Of a DNA stretch of 64,000 bases, positions 1-8,886 are shown piece by piece (position 1 is the first letter of the stretch; the number at the start of each line of letters is the position of its first letter). Below the pieces are notes generated by a model. It was not told where the DNA came from. It saw only the letters and a program-made list of their open reading frames with translations, and made no database searches. The position numbers and the translations under genes are program-made. Origin of the DNA: Melioribacteraceae bacterium (GTDB lineage Bacteria; Bacteroidota; Ignavibacteria; Ignavibacteriales; Melioribacteraceae); the NCBI GenBank assembly GCA_021647785.1, contig JAKIUC010000010.1:1-64000 (forward strand), given 5' to 3'.

Positions 1-89
1 ACAAGCGTACCTCACTACATTGCCATATCAAAAACATTTAGTACGATTATAACCCATAACCCCACTTTATATCAATAATATCTGAATTA

Positions 90-707
90 TTAACAAATCT
101 TGAGAGAAATGTGGCAAGTTGGGTTAACTTCTTTGCCAACATTTTGTGGGGGTGTTTTAGGAAGCGTAAAAGAATAAAGCCCTAAAATAAATGAAGCAAT
201 GGCAGCAATTTTCATAGGAAGAGTACTTTTTTCAATCCCTTCAAAATAATTGAATTGAATAAATGTTATTAGTAAACCTGCAAGTATCCAACCAAGTGTA
301 CCCCATACTCTAATTTTAGGGAATTGCTTATCCGGATTTTCCAATTGATTAAATGAAATTGTATTTGCTAAAGCAATAGTAGGCATATAACAGATGTTGT
401 ACAAAAGTAAACCAAAAATCAATCCGCTAGTACTTGTTATACCAGACACAAAAAATATAATAATTCCACCCAGAATATGAAGAATACCCATAACCTTTTC
501 GGAGGAAAAAAATCGGTCTGCAATCATCCCAATAAAAAATGGAGAAATAATTGCAGCAACATTATTCATAAGATAAGTATTGCCAATATCTGACCCACTA
601 AAATTAATACTCCCTAAATAGGTGCCAAGAGTAACAAACCAAGCACCCCAAATAAAAAATTCTAAAAACATCATAAAACTTAAACGAGTATATATATTTT
701 TATTCAT
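90..707 (-). pseudogene. Truncated MFS transporter, nucleoside:H+ symporter-like (N-terminal half)
   Basis: The 205 residues contain six hydrophobic segments, ending around FILGLYSFTLP, which is one six-helix half of a major facilitator transporter. The opening (FMMFLEFFIWGAWFVTLGTY) and the motif MIADRFF after helix 2 resemble the nucleoside:proton symporter/NupG-like branch, whose members normally have about 400 residues and twelve helices. After residue 185 the reading frame runs into an unrelated tail and stops. I could not find the second six-helix half in any frame of the remaining bases to the left, so this looks like a gene cut by a rearrangement or an assembly join rather than by a single frameshift. 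It follows the oxidoreductase by 34 bases, so it was probably the last gene of the DoxX operon and may have carried a sugar or nucleoside. Confidence 0.6.
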
Positions 708-741
708 GCATTAACCCTAAAATATTTTTCTAATTAACCAT

Positions 742-2376
742 TTAAACTATTTTCTTTTTTACAGAATCCCATCTTACTCTTCTTCCTTCGAGATATGCTT
801 TAGTAGCCATCTGTACTGTAATACCCTCTTCCATTGCCGGTTTAATGTTACACAAAGGGGTGGTTCCATGACGAATGCTGTTTAACCAATCTTTAATATG
901 TAAGTGGGTTGTATCAATTTTTTTTCCTTTAACCGATGTGTAAAACAATCCTTTCTTGGCAAAGTATTTTTCTGTAGCCGAAGATATAGCATCCACTTCA
1001 CCACCTCCCGGATTAATAATTAACATTGGGTCGCTACTATTAATAACTCCGCTTTCAAGTTGCTTTTTGTAACGAGTGGATTTTCTATCTGCAGTAATTC
1101 TTAATTTTCTGCCATATTCCAATGTAGCATCTGTACCCATTATTGTTAGAGTTCTATCAAAATCACTACCAAGTGAGCCAGTATATACTACACTAATACC
1201 TCTATCCGGATATTCCATATTAACAGTTATTACATCAGGTGTATCTCGTGGTTCAGTTACTTTAAATTCTTTATTCCGTGGCCAGTTTTTATCGTAAATA
1301 TAAACACCACCTGAGGCTGTAACAGAGGAAGGTACACCTAAATACAACACAAAATTAGCGGCAGCATAATCGTGAGATAAAAGATCACCAATAATACCAG
1401 TGCTATAATCAAACCAACAGCGCCAGCGGAAAAAACGTTCTGGACTAAAAGGGACCTTATGTTCAACATTGGATTGAAATTGCTCCCAATCAACTGTTTT
1501 TTCTGTAGCTTCAGGTTTTAGATTATACAACCAGGCACCATTAGGATCATTTCTATTAGTACAAAGTTCCACCAAATTTACCTTACCCAAAATATTTCGT
1601 CTTATAATATCTCGTGTAAAGATATGATGCATGGATTGATTTAATTGATGACCTAATTGAAAAGAGACTCCACTTTCTTTCACTGCTTTTTCAACTTTTA
1701 TTAACTCATCTTCGGTTCGTGTTAGAGCTTTTTCAACATAAATATGCTTTCCTGCATTAGCTGCATCTATTACCATTTGAGCATGCCAATGGTCTGGTGT
1801 GGCTATAATAACTGCATCAATTTCATCACTTGTTATTAAATCCTGATACCGTTTGTAACGCTTAGCCGGGGGCATATTTTTTAATCCCCCTTTACCATCA
1901 ACCTGATTCTGCGATTGAGCTATACCTATTTCTGCATTATAATCAAAAATATCACATACACCTGTTAAAGCAACATTCAAATATTCCTGAGAAAGAAATA
2001 ATTTCTCTTTTGATTTTAATTGTTCCACTTTTTTAGGATTATCTTTAGCTTTATTTTGTAAATCAGCCCAAAATCCTGGAGGTACAAATCCCAGACCTCT
2101 TAGAATATATTGTCCCCTATTACCAACACCAATTATACCAACACGAAGCAAACTTCCAGTTGCTTTATAACCCAATGCAGGAAGAGATAGATTTGATTGA
2201 TTTAAGAAACCAGTTTCTTGCAATATTGTTTTACTTACATTAACCTTATTACTATCTAAAGAAGCCATTGCACCTAAAAACCCGCCAAATACAGGAAGGG
2301 CTGCAAGTCCTTTAATCATATCACGTCTATTAATTCCACTTTTTTTCTTTTCATTTTTATTTTCTGAATCACTCAT
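742..2376 (-). CDS. TAT-exported Gfo/Idh/MocA-family oxidoreductase (DoxX-paired, long type)
   Basis: A 544-residue NAD(P)-dependent sugar oxidoreductase with a twin-arginine leader (NRRDMIKGLAALPVF, residues 16-30), so it should be exported folded. The Rossmann fold shows GVGNRG at residues 83-88. The family EKP motif reads EKA at 215-217, keeping the catalytic-region lysine. A later block (FDYSTGIIGDLLSHD) carries the Asp and His typical of the substrate site. It is longer than the usual 350-450 residues because of inserts after the second beta strand. A GGAG site lies 5 bases before the ATG. It starts 15 bases after the DoxX gene, an arrangement repeated at 15620-13562. The likely role is oxidation of a glycoside, perhaps at C3, in the periplasm. 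The substrate cannot be read from the sequence. Confidence 0.88.
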   Translation of the reverse strand: MSDSENKNEKKKSGINRRDMIKGLAALPVFGGFLGAMASLDSNKVNVSKTILQETGFLNQSNLSLPALGYKATGSLLRVGIIGVGNRGQYILRGLGFVPPGFWADLQNKAKDNPKKVEQLKSKEKLFLSQEYLNVALTGVCDIFDYNAEIGIAQSQNQVDGKGGLKNMPPAKRYKRYQDLITSDEIDAVIIATPDHWHAQMVIDAANAGKHIYVEKALTRTEDELIKVEKAVKESGVSFQLGHQLNQSMHHIFTRDIIRRNILGKVNLVELCTNRNDPNGAWLYNLKPEATEKTVDWEQFQSNVEHKVPFSPERFFRWRCWFDYSTGIIGDLLSHDYAAANFVLYLGVPSSVTASGGVYIYDKNWPRNKEFKVTEPRDTPDVITVNMEYPDRGISVVYTGSLGSDFDRTLTIMGTDATLEYGRKLRITADRKSTRYKKQLESGVINSSDPMLIINPGGGEVDAISSATEKYFAKKGLFYTSVKGKKIDTTHLHIKDWLNSIRHGTTPLCNIKPAMEEGITVQMATKAYLEGRRVRWDSVKKKIV

Positions 2377-2391
2377 AATATCTCCAAATAT

Positions 2392-2895
2392 TTATTTGCT
2401 TTTCAATTTTAATAGCATTATTAATCTATCAATACCAATCTCTTTCCCAGTAGGAAACGCAATTAGAACAAACAATGCAACGAGTTCAATTAATGTTTTA
2501 TTGACAATAATGTAATGTCCTTCCATTGGCATAGCATACTCTACACCGGGCATTGGAGGCATGGATAGATAATAGAATGTAAGAAGAATTATACCCCCAA
2601 TTATGAATTCTTTCGTAAATAAACCAGCTATTAAACCTACCCCAATAAGTATAAGCCCCCATATATTAAGGAAGTTCACGACTCCAAGAAATAAAGGGTC
2701 ACTTGCCAGCCACTTAAAAAATTCTGCAAACCACCATTGAGAATTATTAAGATAACCAGCTGCACTCCAATCCGGATCTAATAGTTTTACAATACCCTCA
2801 TACAAAAAATGCCAACCTATTAACATTCGTAAAACTACTAAGGTAGTAAGTTGAAATTTTGAATATTGTTGATAACTATTTTTTTCAATTTCCAT
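2392..2895 (-). CDS. DoxX-family membrane protein (paired with oxidoreductase)
   Basis: A small integral membrane protein (167 residues, about four hydrophobic helices) of the DoxX/DoxD type. The first helix carries the family pattern RMLIGWHFLYEGIVKLL with conserved His, Glu and Lys. DoxX relatives include a subunit of archaeal thiosulfate:quinone oxidoreductase and are often assumed to handle electrons in the membrane, but most are uncharacterised. The gene sits 15 bases upstream of a TAT-exported Gfo/Idh/MocA enzyme, and a homologous pair recurs at 15620-13562. That context suggests the two proteins work together; a role as membrane electron acceptor is inference. A GGAG lies 10 bases before the ATG. 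Confidence 0.85.
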   Translation of the reverse strand: MEIEKNSYQQYSKFQLTTLVVLRMLIGWHFLYEGIVKLLDPDWSAAGYLNNSQWWFAEFFKWLASDPLFLGVVNFLNIWGLILIGVGLIAGLFTKEFIIGGIILLTFYYLSMPPMPGVEYAMPMEGHYIIVNKTLIELVALFVLIAFPTGKEIGIDRLIMLLKLKSK

Positions 2896-2981
2896 AATTA
2901 TATTACTCCATTATTTATATCGAGAAATTTTTATACATGTAAATTAATATATTCCATCAACTTATTAATTGTATTATCTCA

Positions 2982-3017
2982 AATTATACATCCCGAAAAC
3001 TCTCGGGATGTATAATT
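2982..3017. repeat. Perfect 15-bp palindrome with 6-nt loop
   Basis: The arms AATTATACATCCCGA and TCGGGATGTATAATT are perfectly complementary around AAACTC. The element lies between the symporter and the DoxX gene. There is no T-run on either side, so it is not a standard intrinsic terminator. The TCCCGA core recurs in other short palindromes of the window (20091-20106, 41476-41495). Confidence 0.85.
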
Positions 3018-3186
3018 GACTATGCAAGAGTTGGGGTAAGTTCTTTTAGACATTACTCATTATTTATTTCGCATTTGCACTTTTTATTTCTATTGCATAT
3101 GGTGGCAAACCGCAAATTAAAAAGGAATAATGATTCTTCATGAACCAGAATATTATCTTATTTTGTTATAAGTTTTCTATTCAATA

Positions 3187-4824
3187 TCACCAAAAAACAG
3201 TATAGAGTAGTGCCAATATTATAAGCAATGCATAAGTGGCAATATTAAATACCGAATCAGTTCTAAATATTTTTGCAGTTAAATCAATACCTTTTGGGTC
3301 TTCAATTTCATCTGAGGTTGTTAAACTTACACCCATAATAATTACAATAGTAATAATTAATGTGTAAAACATCTGATCTAAAAATGGTAAATCTACAGCA
3401 TTAGTTTTAAGTAATAGTGCAACAACTATTGAAGATAGTACACCAATAATTGCACTTTTATTTGTAGTCTTTTTCCAAAAAATACCCATTAGAAAAACAC
3501 CTAAAATTCCCGGGCTAACTATGCCAGTGTACTCCTGAATGTACTGAAACATTTGCGGAATATTTCCCATAACTGGTGCAATTAATATTGCAACTACTAA
3601 AGCAATTGCCGATGTAGTTCTTCCAACTTTAACAAGTTTACCTTCACTTGTGTTTTTCTTTGCAAGATATGGTTTGTAAATATCCATTGTAAAAATTGTT
3701 GATGTTGAGTTTAACATTGATGCTAACGATGAAACAATAGCAGCAGTTAGTGCAGCAACTACTAACCCTTTAACTCCGGAAGGTATAAAATGTGAAATTA
3801 ACCATGGATATGATTTATCGTAGTTTATACCATGGGCAGAAGTGAATGCTTCTTTAATGCCAGGAATGATTGTTGTGCCCTCGGGCTGCGAGTAGAGAAC
3901 ATAAATTATAATACCAGGAATAACAACTATTAAAGGAATAATTATTTTCAAGAATGCTGCAAAAACTAAACCTCTTTGAGCTTCTTTTAACGACTTAGCT
4001 GCCAATGCTCTTTGAATAATATATTGATTGAAACCCCAATAATAGACATTTGCAACCCACATACCACCAATTAATACGGCAACACCAGGTAGATTAAAGT
4101 ACTGCGGATTATCTCTTGATAGAATCATGTGAAATTTATCACCAGCTTTTTCATAAACATGCTCAAGTCCGGCAAATACACCACCTTCCGGAGTTACGTA
4201 ATTTAATGCAATTATTGTTGTTAACAAGCCACCCACAACAAGTAAAACCACTTGTACAACATCCGTCCATGCTACTGCCGATAGACCTCCATAAATTGAG
4301 TAAGCAGCGGCAATTATTCCGAGAACAATTATAGCTGGGAATATTAAACTTCCATCCCCAGTACCAATAATAGTATCAAGAGCTTTACCACCGAGAAAGA
4401 GAACAGAAGTTAGATTGACAAAGACGAAAAGTGCAACCCAAAATATTGCTAAAATAGTTTTAAGATTTGTACTGAATCGTTCTTCAATAAATTGTGGAAT
4501 GGTGTATAAGTTTTTTTCAATAAATATTGGAAGAAAGAATTTTGCAACTATAATTAAAGTAATTGCAGCCATCCACTCGTATGATGCAATGGCTAAACCA
4601 ATTGCAAAGCCAGAACCAGACATCCCTATAAATTGCTCTGCTGAAATATTGGCTGCTATTAGTGATGTACCAACTGCCCACCAAGGAAGAGATTTACTTG
4701 CAAGAAAGTAATCTTTCGAATCCTTTTCATGCCCCTCTTTCTTTCGAGATACCCATAGTCCAAGTCCGATAATTCCTAATACATAACCAATAAAGATTAC
4801 GAGGTCAACAGTTGATAGCTGCAT
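3187..4824 (-). CDS. Sodium/sugar symporter, SSS family (vSGLT-like)
   Basis: A polytopic membrane protein of 545 residues that should import galactose, glucose or a related sugar with Na+. It is recognisably close to the Vibrio vSGLT transporter. The stretch ISAEQFIGMSGSGFAIGLA (residues 60-78) and SYEWM (81-85) hold the Asn, Gln and Glu of the sugar site, and YWGFNQYIIQRALAAK matches the region with the sugar-gating Tyr, followed by FAAFLK with the binding Lys. About 14 hydrophobic helices are visible, full length for the family. A GGAG lies 5 bases before the ATG. It is the only clear sugar importer in the window, so it probably takes up monosaccharides released by the secreted hydrolases. 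The exact sugar is inferred from the motif match. Confidence 0.93.
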   Translation of the reverse strand: MQLSTVDLVIFIGYVLGIIGLGLWVSRKKEGHEKDSKDYFLASKSLPWWAVGTSLIAANISAEQFIGMSGSGFAIGLAIASYEWMAAITLIIVAKFFLPIFIEKNLYTIPQFIEERFSTNLKTILAIFWVALFVFVNLTSVLFLGGKALDTIIGTGDGSLIFPAIIVLGIIAAAYSIYGGLSAVAWTDVVQVVLLVVGGLLTTIIALNYVTPEGGVFAGLEHVYEKAGDKFHMILSRDNPQYFNLPGVAVLIGGMWVANVYYWGFNQYIIQRALAAKSLKEAQRGLVFAAFLKIIIPLIVVIPGIIIYVLYSQPEGTTIIPGIKEAFTSAHGINYDKSYPWLISHFIPSGVKGLVVAALTAAIVSSLASMLNSTSTIFTMDIYKPYLAKKNTSEGKLVKVGRTTSAIALVVAILIAPVMGNIPQMFQYIQEYTGIVSPGILGVFLMGIFWKKTTNKSAIIGVLSSIVVALLLKTNAVDLPFLDQMFYTLIITIVIIMGVSLTTSDEIEDPKGIDLTAKIFRTDSVFNIATYALLIILALLYTVFW

Positions 4825-5189
4825 ATTTTCTCCATTATTTTTTTAAGGTTTTATTAAAATGTCTTCATTTTTTATTTAAATCTATTTTCAAAACTAAAAT
4901 GTAGCTTTATTTATATTTAACTTAGTGTATAAAATATTAATCTTCTTCCTCTTTCAAAATACTCTATACAATAATTAAAATCCTTGTTTATCTAAAAAAC
5001 AAAAATTCTGTAACCCGATAGTATTACTATAATGAAAAATCCTATCACTACAGCAATGTCCAAGAATTCAAGTTGACACATAAGTAATTTCCTAGTTTGA
5101 AGAATGTTTATTTATGATAATCCTAATTTTGTGTTGTTGAATCTGACAATTTTGTTACAGATTATTTATAATTTAATTTAGGTTAAGCT
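4825..5189. other. 365-base gap upstream of the symporter
   Basis: The AT-rich gap holds no full gene. It contains one small minus-strand open frame described separately (4992-5081). I saw no convincing promoter, operator or terminator, although a promoter for the symporter would be expected here. Confidence 0.5.
4992..5081 (-). pseudogene. 29-codon remnant of an SSS symporter N-terminus, or a small single-TM protein
   Basis: A minus-strand frame of 29 codons reads MCQLEFLDIAVVIGFFIIVI and then LSGYRIFVF before a TAG. An AGGA site lies upstream of the ATG. The pattern LDIAVVIGFFIIVILSGYR looks like the first transmembrane helix of a sodium:solute symporter, and the intact symporter starts about 170 bases downstream. 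I infer a leftover of a second, mostly deleted symporter copy. A genuine small membrane peptide is the alternative. The protein is too short for a firm family call. Confidence 0.35.
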
Positions 5190-5960
5190 TTACACATACA
5201 TTTTCGATACGTCAATTTCTGATAGCTCTACAAGGAACTGAGCAATCTCAGCTGATATAAAACTAATATATTTTTTTCCTTTTTCAGCAGTAGCTAATTT
5301 AGGATTTCCAATGCCCGTATCAGTAGTTACTTTTGTCCATTCCCTTGGAGCCCAAGCCCATTTCTCTTTAAATCCTTTTATTTTAATATTTTTTGCCTCA
5401 CCTACTCCTGCTTCATCCAAAGGGAGAACTAACTCCGGGAAAGAATGGAGCATAAAACTGGTTTCCATTTCGTGTGCGTGGTCTCCACGTATTTCAAAAA
5501 AATCGTCATAGTTTCCAACCTCGTACCAGGCAAGTGTAGTTATAAAAATTTTTGAATCTTTTTGAAGTTCCCTTATTATCTGCTTAAAATTATTTCCACC
5601 ATGTCCATTTAGAACAACTAATTTTTCTATTCCTTGTTTTTGAAGACTTTCAACTACATCGGATAGAACCAGTGCTTGTGTGGATGGATTCATATTTATC
5701 GTCAACTTAATATCCATCTGCTGAGTATTTACTCCATAAGGTATTGCTGGCAGCACAACAACCTTTGCCCCTTTTTCCCAAGCAATTTTTGCAGATTGCT
5801 CTGCAATTACATCACTTTCGTATATATCAGTTCCATAAGGGAGATGCAAATTATGAGCTTCAGTAGCAGCCCAAGGTAGGATTGCAACATTATAATTTGT
5901 TTCTTTTACAGTTTTAAAATTTATCTCTTTAAGTATGTATGGTCTTGGTTTCAAAATCAT
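5190..5960 (-). CDS. Creatininase-family metal-dependent amidohydrolase
   Basis: A 256-residue protein without a signal peptide, full length for the creatininase family (creatininase, GTP-cyclohydrolase-like and MftE-type enzymes). Three family metal-site blocks are present: ILPWAATEAHNLHLPYGTD (Glu, His and Asp ligands), LNGHGGNN, and RGDHAHEMETS. The family hydrolyses cyclic or linear amide C-N bonds, usually with two divalent metals. A weak GGA site precedes the ATG. It lies just downstream of the remnant of a small lipoprotein gene (5970-6120), with which it was probably co-transcribed. The substrate is unknown; in a glycan locus an amide or lactam derivative of a sugar would be plausible, but this is inference. 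Confidence 0.85.
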   Translation of the reverse strand: MILKPRPYILKEINFKTVKETNYNVAILPWAATEAHNLHLPYGTDIYESDVIAEQSAKIAWEKGAKVVVLPAIPYGVNTQQMDIKLTINMNPSTQALVLSDVVESLQKQGIEKLVVLNGHGGNNFKQIIRELQKDSKIFITTLAWYEVGNYDDFFEIRGDHAHEMETSFMLHSFPELVLPLDEAGVGEAKNIKIKGFKEKWAWAPREWTKVTTDTGIGNPKLATAEKGKKYISFISAEIAQFLVELSEIDVSKMYV

Positions 5961-5969
5961 ATTCCTTTA

Positions 5970-6120
5970 TTAAATTGTTTGCACTGATATAGTATAAGTT
6001 ATTTTATCAGAATATTTGTAACTATCTGTAGTTGTAACTAATATAGCGTTTCCATCATTTTTCACAAAGTAGAAAGAGTGTTAAAACAATAATGACAATA
6101 TTCGTTTTGATTGAATTCAT
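5970..6120 (-). pseudogene. Frameshifted small lipoprotein gene (about 50 codons)
   Basis: A strong Shine-Dalgarno (AAGGAGAG) precedes an ATG that opens a typical lipoprotein leader, MNSIKTNIVIIVLTLFLLCEK, and then a TGA. Reading on in another frame from the A-run at this point gives NDGNAILVTTTDSYKYSDK and ITYTISVQTI before a TAA, which resembles the last strands of a secreted beta-sandwich protein. One base change in the A-run would join them into a single 50-residue lipoprotein. Alternatively it is what remains after most of a larger gene was deleted. The TAA lies 9 bases before the creatininase ATG. Confidence 0.5.
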
Positions 6121-6243
6121 TTGGTTCTCTCCTTAGTTATACAAAATTATCTTCATGAAAAACGTAAAATTTGAAACGTCAAAAATAATAAAGTGAAACT
6201 AACTATAATATTTTCACGTTTGCATTTTTATGTAATATATAAA

Positions 6244-7473
6244 TTACTGTAGTTGTATATTGATCTCCATATGATTCCAAAGATAATTAATTGTATGTGC
6301 TCTCCCTTTTTCATTTTTCATTGCATCAGACCAAATAAGAATCATTTTTTTTCCATCATCACTAATCCACTTAGGAGATAATTTTGGCTGGTACGTAAGC
6401 TCTTTTTCATTCTCAGCAATCCAGTAATCTGTATAATAAAATTGCGTCCACGGTCCATAAGGATTTTCGGAATACCAGAAACCGAGACTTCCGGTTTTAG
6501 TATGCATCCACGAATGATAATAATCTTCATCTCCTTTAGTCATTCCTTTTCCGCCATAGGTTCCGCCATTTACCATAATGTAAAGGTTCAAACCTTCGTT
6601 CCAAACAACAGAGGGAAGCCATGAATACCACCCAAAATATTCATCATTTCTATTTTTTTCCGGATAGTCATATACAGTCCCCCTTTTGCTTATATCACTT
6701 GTCCAATTTGGTTTATCACCATCCCAGCCGCTAAAATACTCCCACTTATCCCTTTGTTCAATCTCTTTATTATTTACTCGGGCTAATAATAATCTGTTAG
6801 CATGTGCTCCTTCGGGTGAGTAGATATATACATATTCATCTTTGGCAGCATTATTATCCTGACCATTCTGGACAAATGTACAATATGAAAATGGATATGC
6901 TGCTATACTATCTCTGGTTTGTCCAAATTCTTCAAACGAAAACATCTCCGCTTTAGTTAAATCTTCCCTTGATAGAGAATCAAAAGGCTCTAATAAACGT
7001 TCTTCTCCATCTCTATTCACACGATACCAGTTTTCGCCATTATCGGAAGATTTTAACATTTTAATTCCGCGAAATGGACCGCTCCACCAAGTACCTTGTG
7101 TTCTTGAAACCATAGAATAAATATTTCCATTAACAGAATAGATGCCATAACCAAACCAACCCCCACCAGCCCATGTAAACTGAGGATAACTTGGAATGTC
7201 TTCTATTGTAAAATCTTCAGCATTACCAATAATTCGATAAACAGTATGGTGGTACATTACATCGCGATTAAGCCAATTCCCATCATCCATAGAAGTCATT
7301 TGGCTACCATCTTTTAACCATGTAATACACCAGTTATCTCCTTTTAATCCTATACGTTTTATTGTCTCAGTTTTAAACTCTACCCCAGTAGGAACAACAC
7401 TTAATTTGTTATTGCAGCCGTTCAAAATAAATATGACCATAACCAACAATAATGTTAAAATAACTTTTCTCAT
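6244..7473 (-). CDS. DUF4185-like secreted lipoprotein (second of a tandem pair)
   Basis: A 409-residue lipoprotein: leader MRKVILTLLLVMVIFILNGC with the lipobox Cys at residue 20. The body contains repeated aromatic blocks such as GDNWCITWLKDGSQMTSM, MVNGGTYGGKGMT, SLGFWYSENPYGPWTQFYYT and LSPKWISDDGKKMILIWSD, a pattern seen in DUF4185 and related five-bladed beta-propeller proteins of saccharolytic bacteria. No catalytic residue can be named. It is a paralogue of the gene just upstream, colinear along its whole length, with 15 bases between them. An AAGGA site precedes the ATG. A role in binding or trimming a glycan at the cell surface is inferred from context only. Confidence 0.7.
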   Translation of the reverse strand: MRKVILTLLLVMVIFILNGCNNKLSVVPTGVEFKTETIKRIGLKGDNWCITWLKDGSQMTSMDDGNWLNRDVMYHHTVYRIIGNAEDFTIEDIPSYPQFTWAGGGWFGYGIYSVNGNIYSMVSRTQGTWWSGPFRGIKMLKSSDNGENWYRVNRDGEERLLEPFDSLSREDLTKAEMFSFEEFGQTRDSIAAYPFSYCTFVQNGQDNNAAKDEYVYIYSPEGAHANRLLLARVNNKEIEQRDKWEYFSGWDGDKPNWTSDISKRGTVYDYPEKNRNDEYFGWYSWLPSVVWNEGLNLYIMVNGGTYGGKGMTKGDEDYYHSWMHTKTGSLGFWYSENPYGPWTQFYYTDYWIAENEKELTYQPKLSPKWISDDGKKMILIWSDAMKNEKGRAHTINYLWNHMEINIQLQ

Positions 7474-7488
7474 TTTAGTCCTTATATT

Positions 7489-8730
7489 TTATTTAAGATT
7501 TATGTTAATTTCCATCTGATTCCACAAATAATTTTGTTCATGAAAACTTCCTTTGGCGTTTCTCATATTATCGGACCAAATCAATATCATAGTTTTACCA
7601 TCTTCACTAATCCACTTGGGCGATAACTTAGGCTGGTAGGTTCTATTTCTTTCTGTTTCAACCGTCCAATAATCTGTGTAATAAAATTGTGTCCAAGGTC
7701 CATAAGGGTTTTTGGAATACCAGAACCCGAGACTTCCCGATTTTGTGTGCATCGAATTGTTAAAATAATCCTCATCAGAATCTGTTAGATTACGCCCTGC
7801 ATAGGTGCCGCCATTTACCATTATGTAAAGATTTAATCCAGGGTTCCAAACTACAGATGGAAGCCAGGAGTACCAGCCAAAATACTCGCCCTCTCCATTT
7901 TTTTCAGGAAATATATGTGCCACATCTCGTTTGCTAAGGTCATTTGTCCAAGTGGGATTATCACCATCCCAACCACTAAAGAATTCCCACTTATCCCTTA
8001 GTTCAATTTCCTTATTATTTACACGAGCTAATAATAAGCGATTAGCCTGTGCTCCTTCCGGCGAGTAGATATAAATGTATTCATCCTTTGCAGCATTGTT
8101 ATCTTGCCCATTCTGTACAAATGAACAAAATGAAAATGGATAAGCAGTAATGCTGTCGCGGGTTAAACCAAGTTCTTTAAGAAAAAACATTTCCTCTTTA
8201 CTGGAATCTGTTCTAGCAGCATCCCAAGGTTCCAAATAACGTTCCTCTCCGGCTCTATTTACACGATACCAATTCTCACCATTATCAGGTGATTTTAACA
8301 TTTTCATACCTTCAAACGGACCGCTCCAATCAGCACCTGGGGTTCTAGAAACCATCGAATAAATATTTCCATTTGCTGAATAGATACCATAGCCATACCA
8401 GCCATGCCCAAACGTAGTATATTGAGGATAATTTTTAATTCTTTCAACTGTAAAATCTTTAGCATCGCCATTTACACGGTAGAGCGTATTGTGATAATTA
8501 TGCCCCCCTTTTTTCCAATATTCAAAGACTACCCAATTACCATCACATAAGGAGGTCATTTGGCTTCCATCCTTAAGCCATGTAATGCACCAGTTATCAC
8601 CTTTAATACCGAAATGTTTTAACGTCTCAATCTTGAGGTCAACTCCAGAAGGAACTTTTGTTTTACTATTGCAGCCATTCAATATAAAAGTGCTCATTAC
8701 TAAAAGTAATAATAGATTATTCCTTTTCAT
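7489..8730 (-). CDS. DUF4185-like secreted lipoprotein (first of a tandem pair)
   Basis: A 413-residue lipoprotein with the leader MKRNNLLLLLVMSTFILNGC. It aligns from end to end with its downstream neighbour: GDNWCITWLKDGSQMTSLCD, SPEGAQANRLLLARVNNKEI and SLGFWYSKNPYGPWTQFYYT are nearly the same in both. The pair arose by tandem duplication. The aromatic, glycine-rich blocks fit a DUF4185/beta-propeller fold, but I cannot identify an active site. An AAGGA precedes the start. The gene begins a new transcript unit or follows a 156-base gap after the aldolase gene. Function: unknown secreted glycan-related protein. Confidence 0.7.
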   Translation of the reverse strand: MKRNNLLLLLVMSTFILNGCNSKTKVPSGVDLKIETLKHFGIKGDNWCITWLKDGSQMTSLCDGNWVVFEYWKKGGHNYHNTLYRVNGDAKDFTVERIKNYPQYTTFGHGWYGYGIYSANGNIYSMVSRTPGADWSGPFEGMKMLKSPDNGENWYRVNRAGEERYLEPWDAARTDSSKEEMFFLKELGLTRDSITAYPFSFCSFVQNGQDNNAAKDEYIYIYSPEGAQANRLLLARVNNKEIELRDKWEFFSGWDGDNPTWTNDLSKRDVAHIFPEKNGEGEYFGWYSWLPSVVWNPGLNLYIMVNGGTYAGRNLTDSDEDYFNNSMHTKSGSLGFWYSKNPYGPWTQFYYTDYWTVETERNRTYQPKLSPKWISEDGKTMILIWSDNMRNAKGSFHEQNYLWNQMEININLK

Positions 8731-8886
8731 TTGTTCCTTCTTTATTATTGTAAAAATATTTTTTTTGTTCGAATAAATTTAGGGTTTTACATTTTTCGAA
8801 TTTATCCATTACTTTCTATTGAGAGAAAAAAATAAAATAGGATCGAATATTTATTAGAAATCCCTTTGATAACTTAATCGTTTTTC

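Noticed and set aside
2982-3017. Intrinsic terminator
   Set aside because: The hairpin is strong but lacks a T-run on either strand.
8717-8819. Small minus-strand ORF (MDKFEKCKTLNLFEQ and onward) overlapping the DUF4185-like start
   Set aside because: It is AT-rich, lysine-rich, lacks a ribosome site and overlaps the next gene's start; chance is the better explanation.
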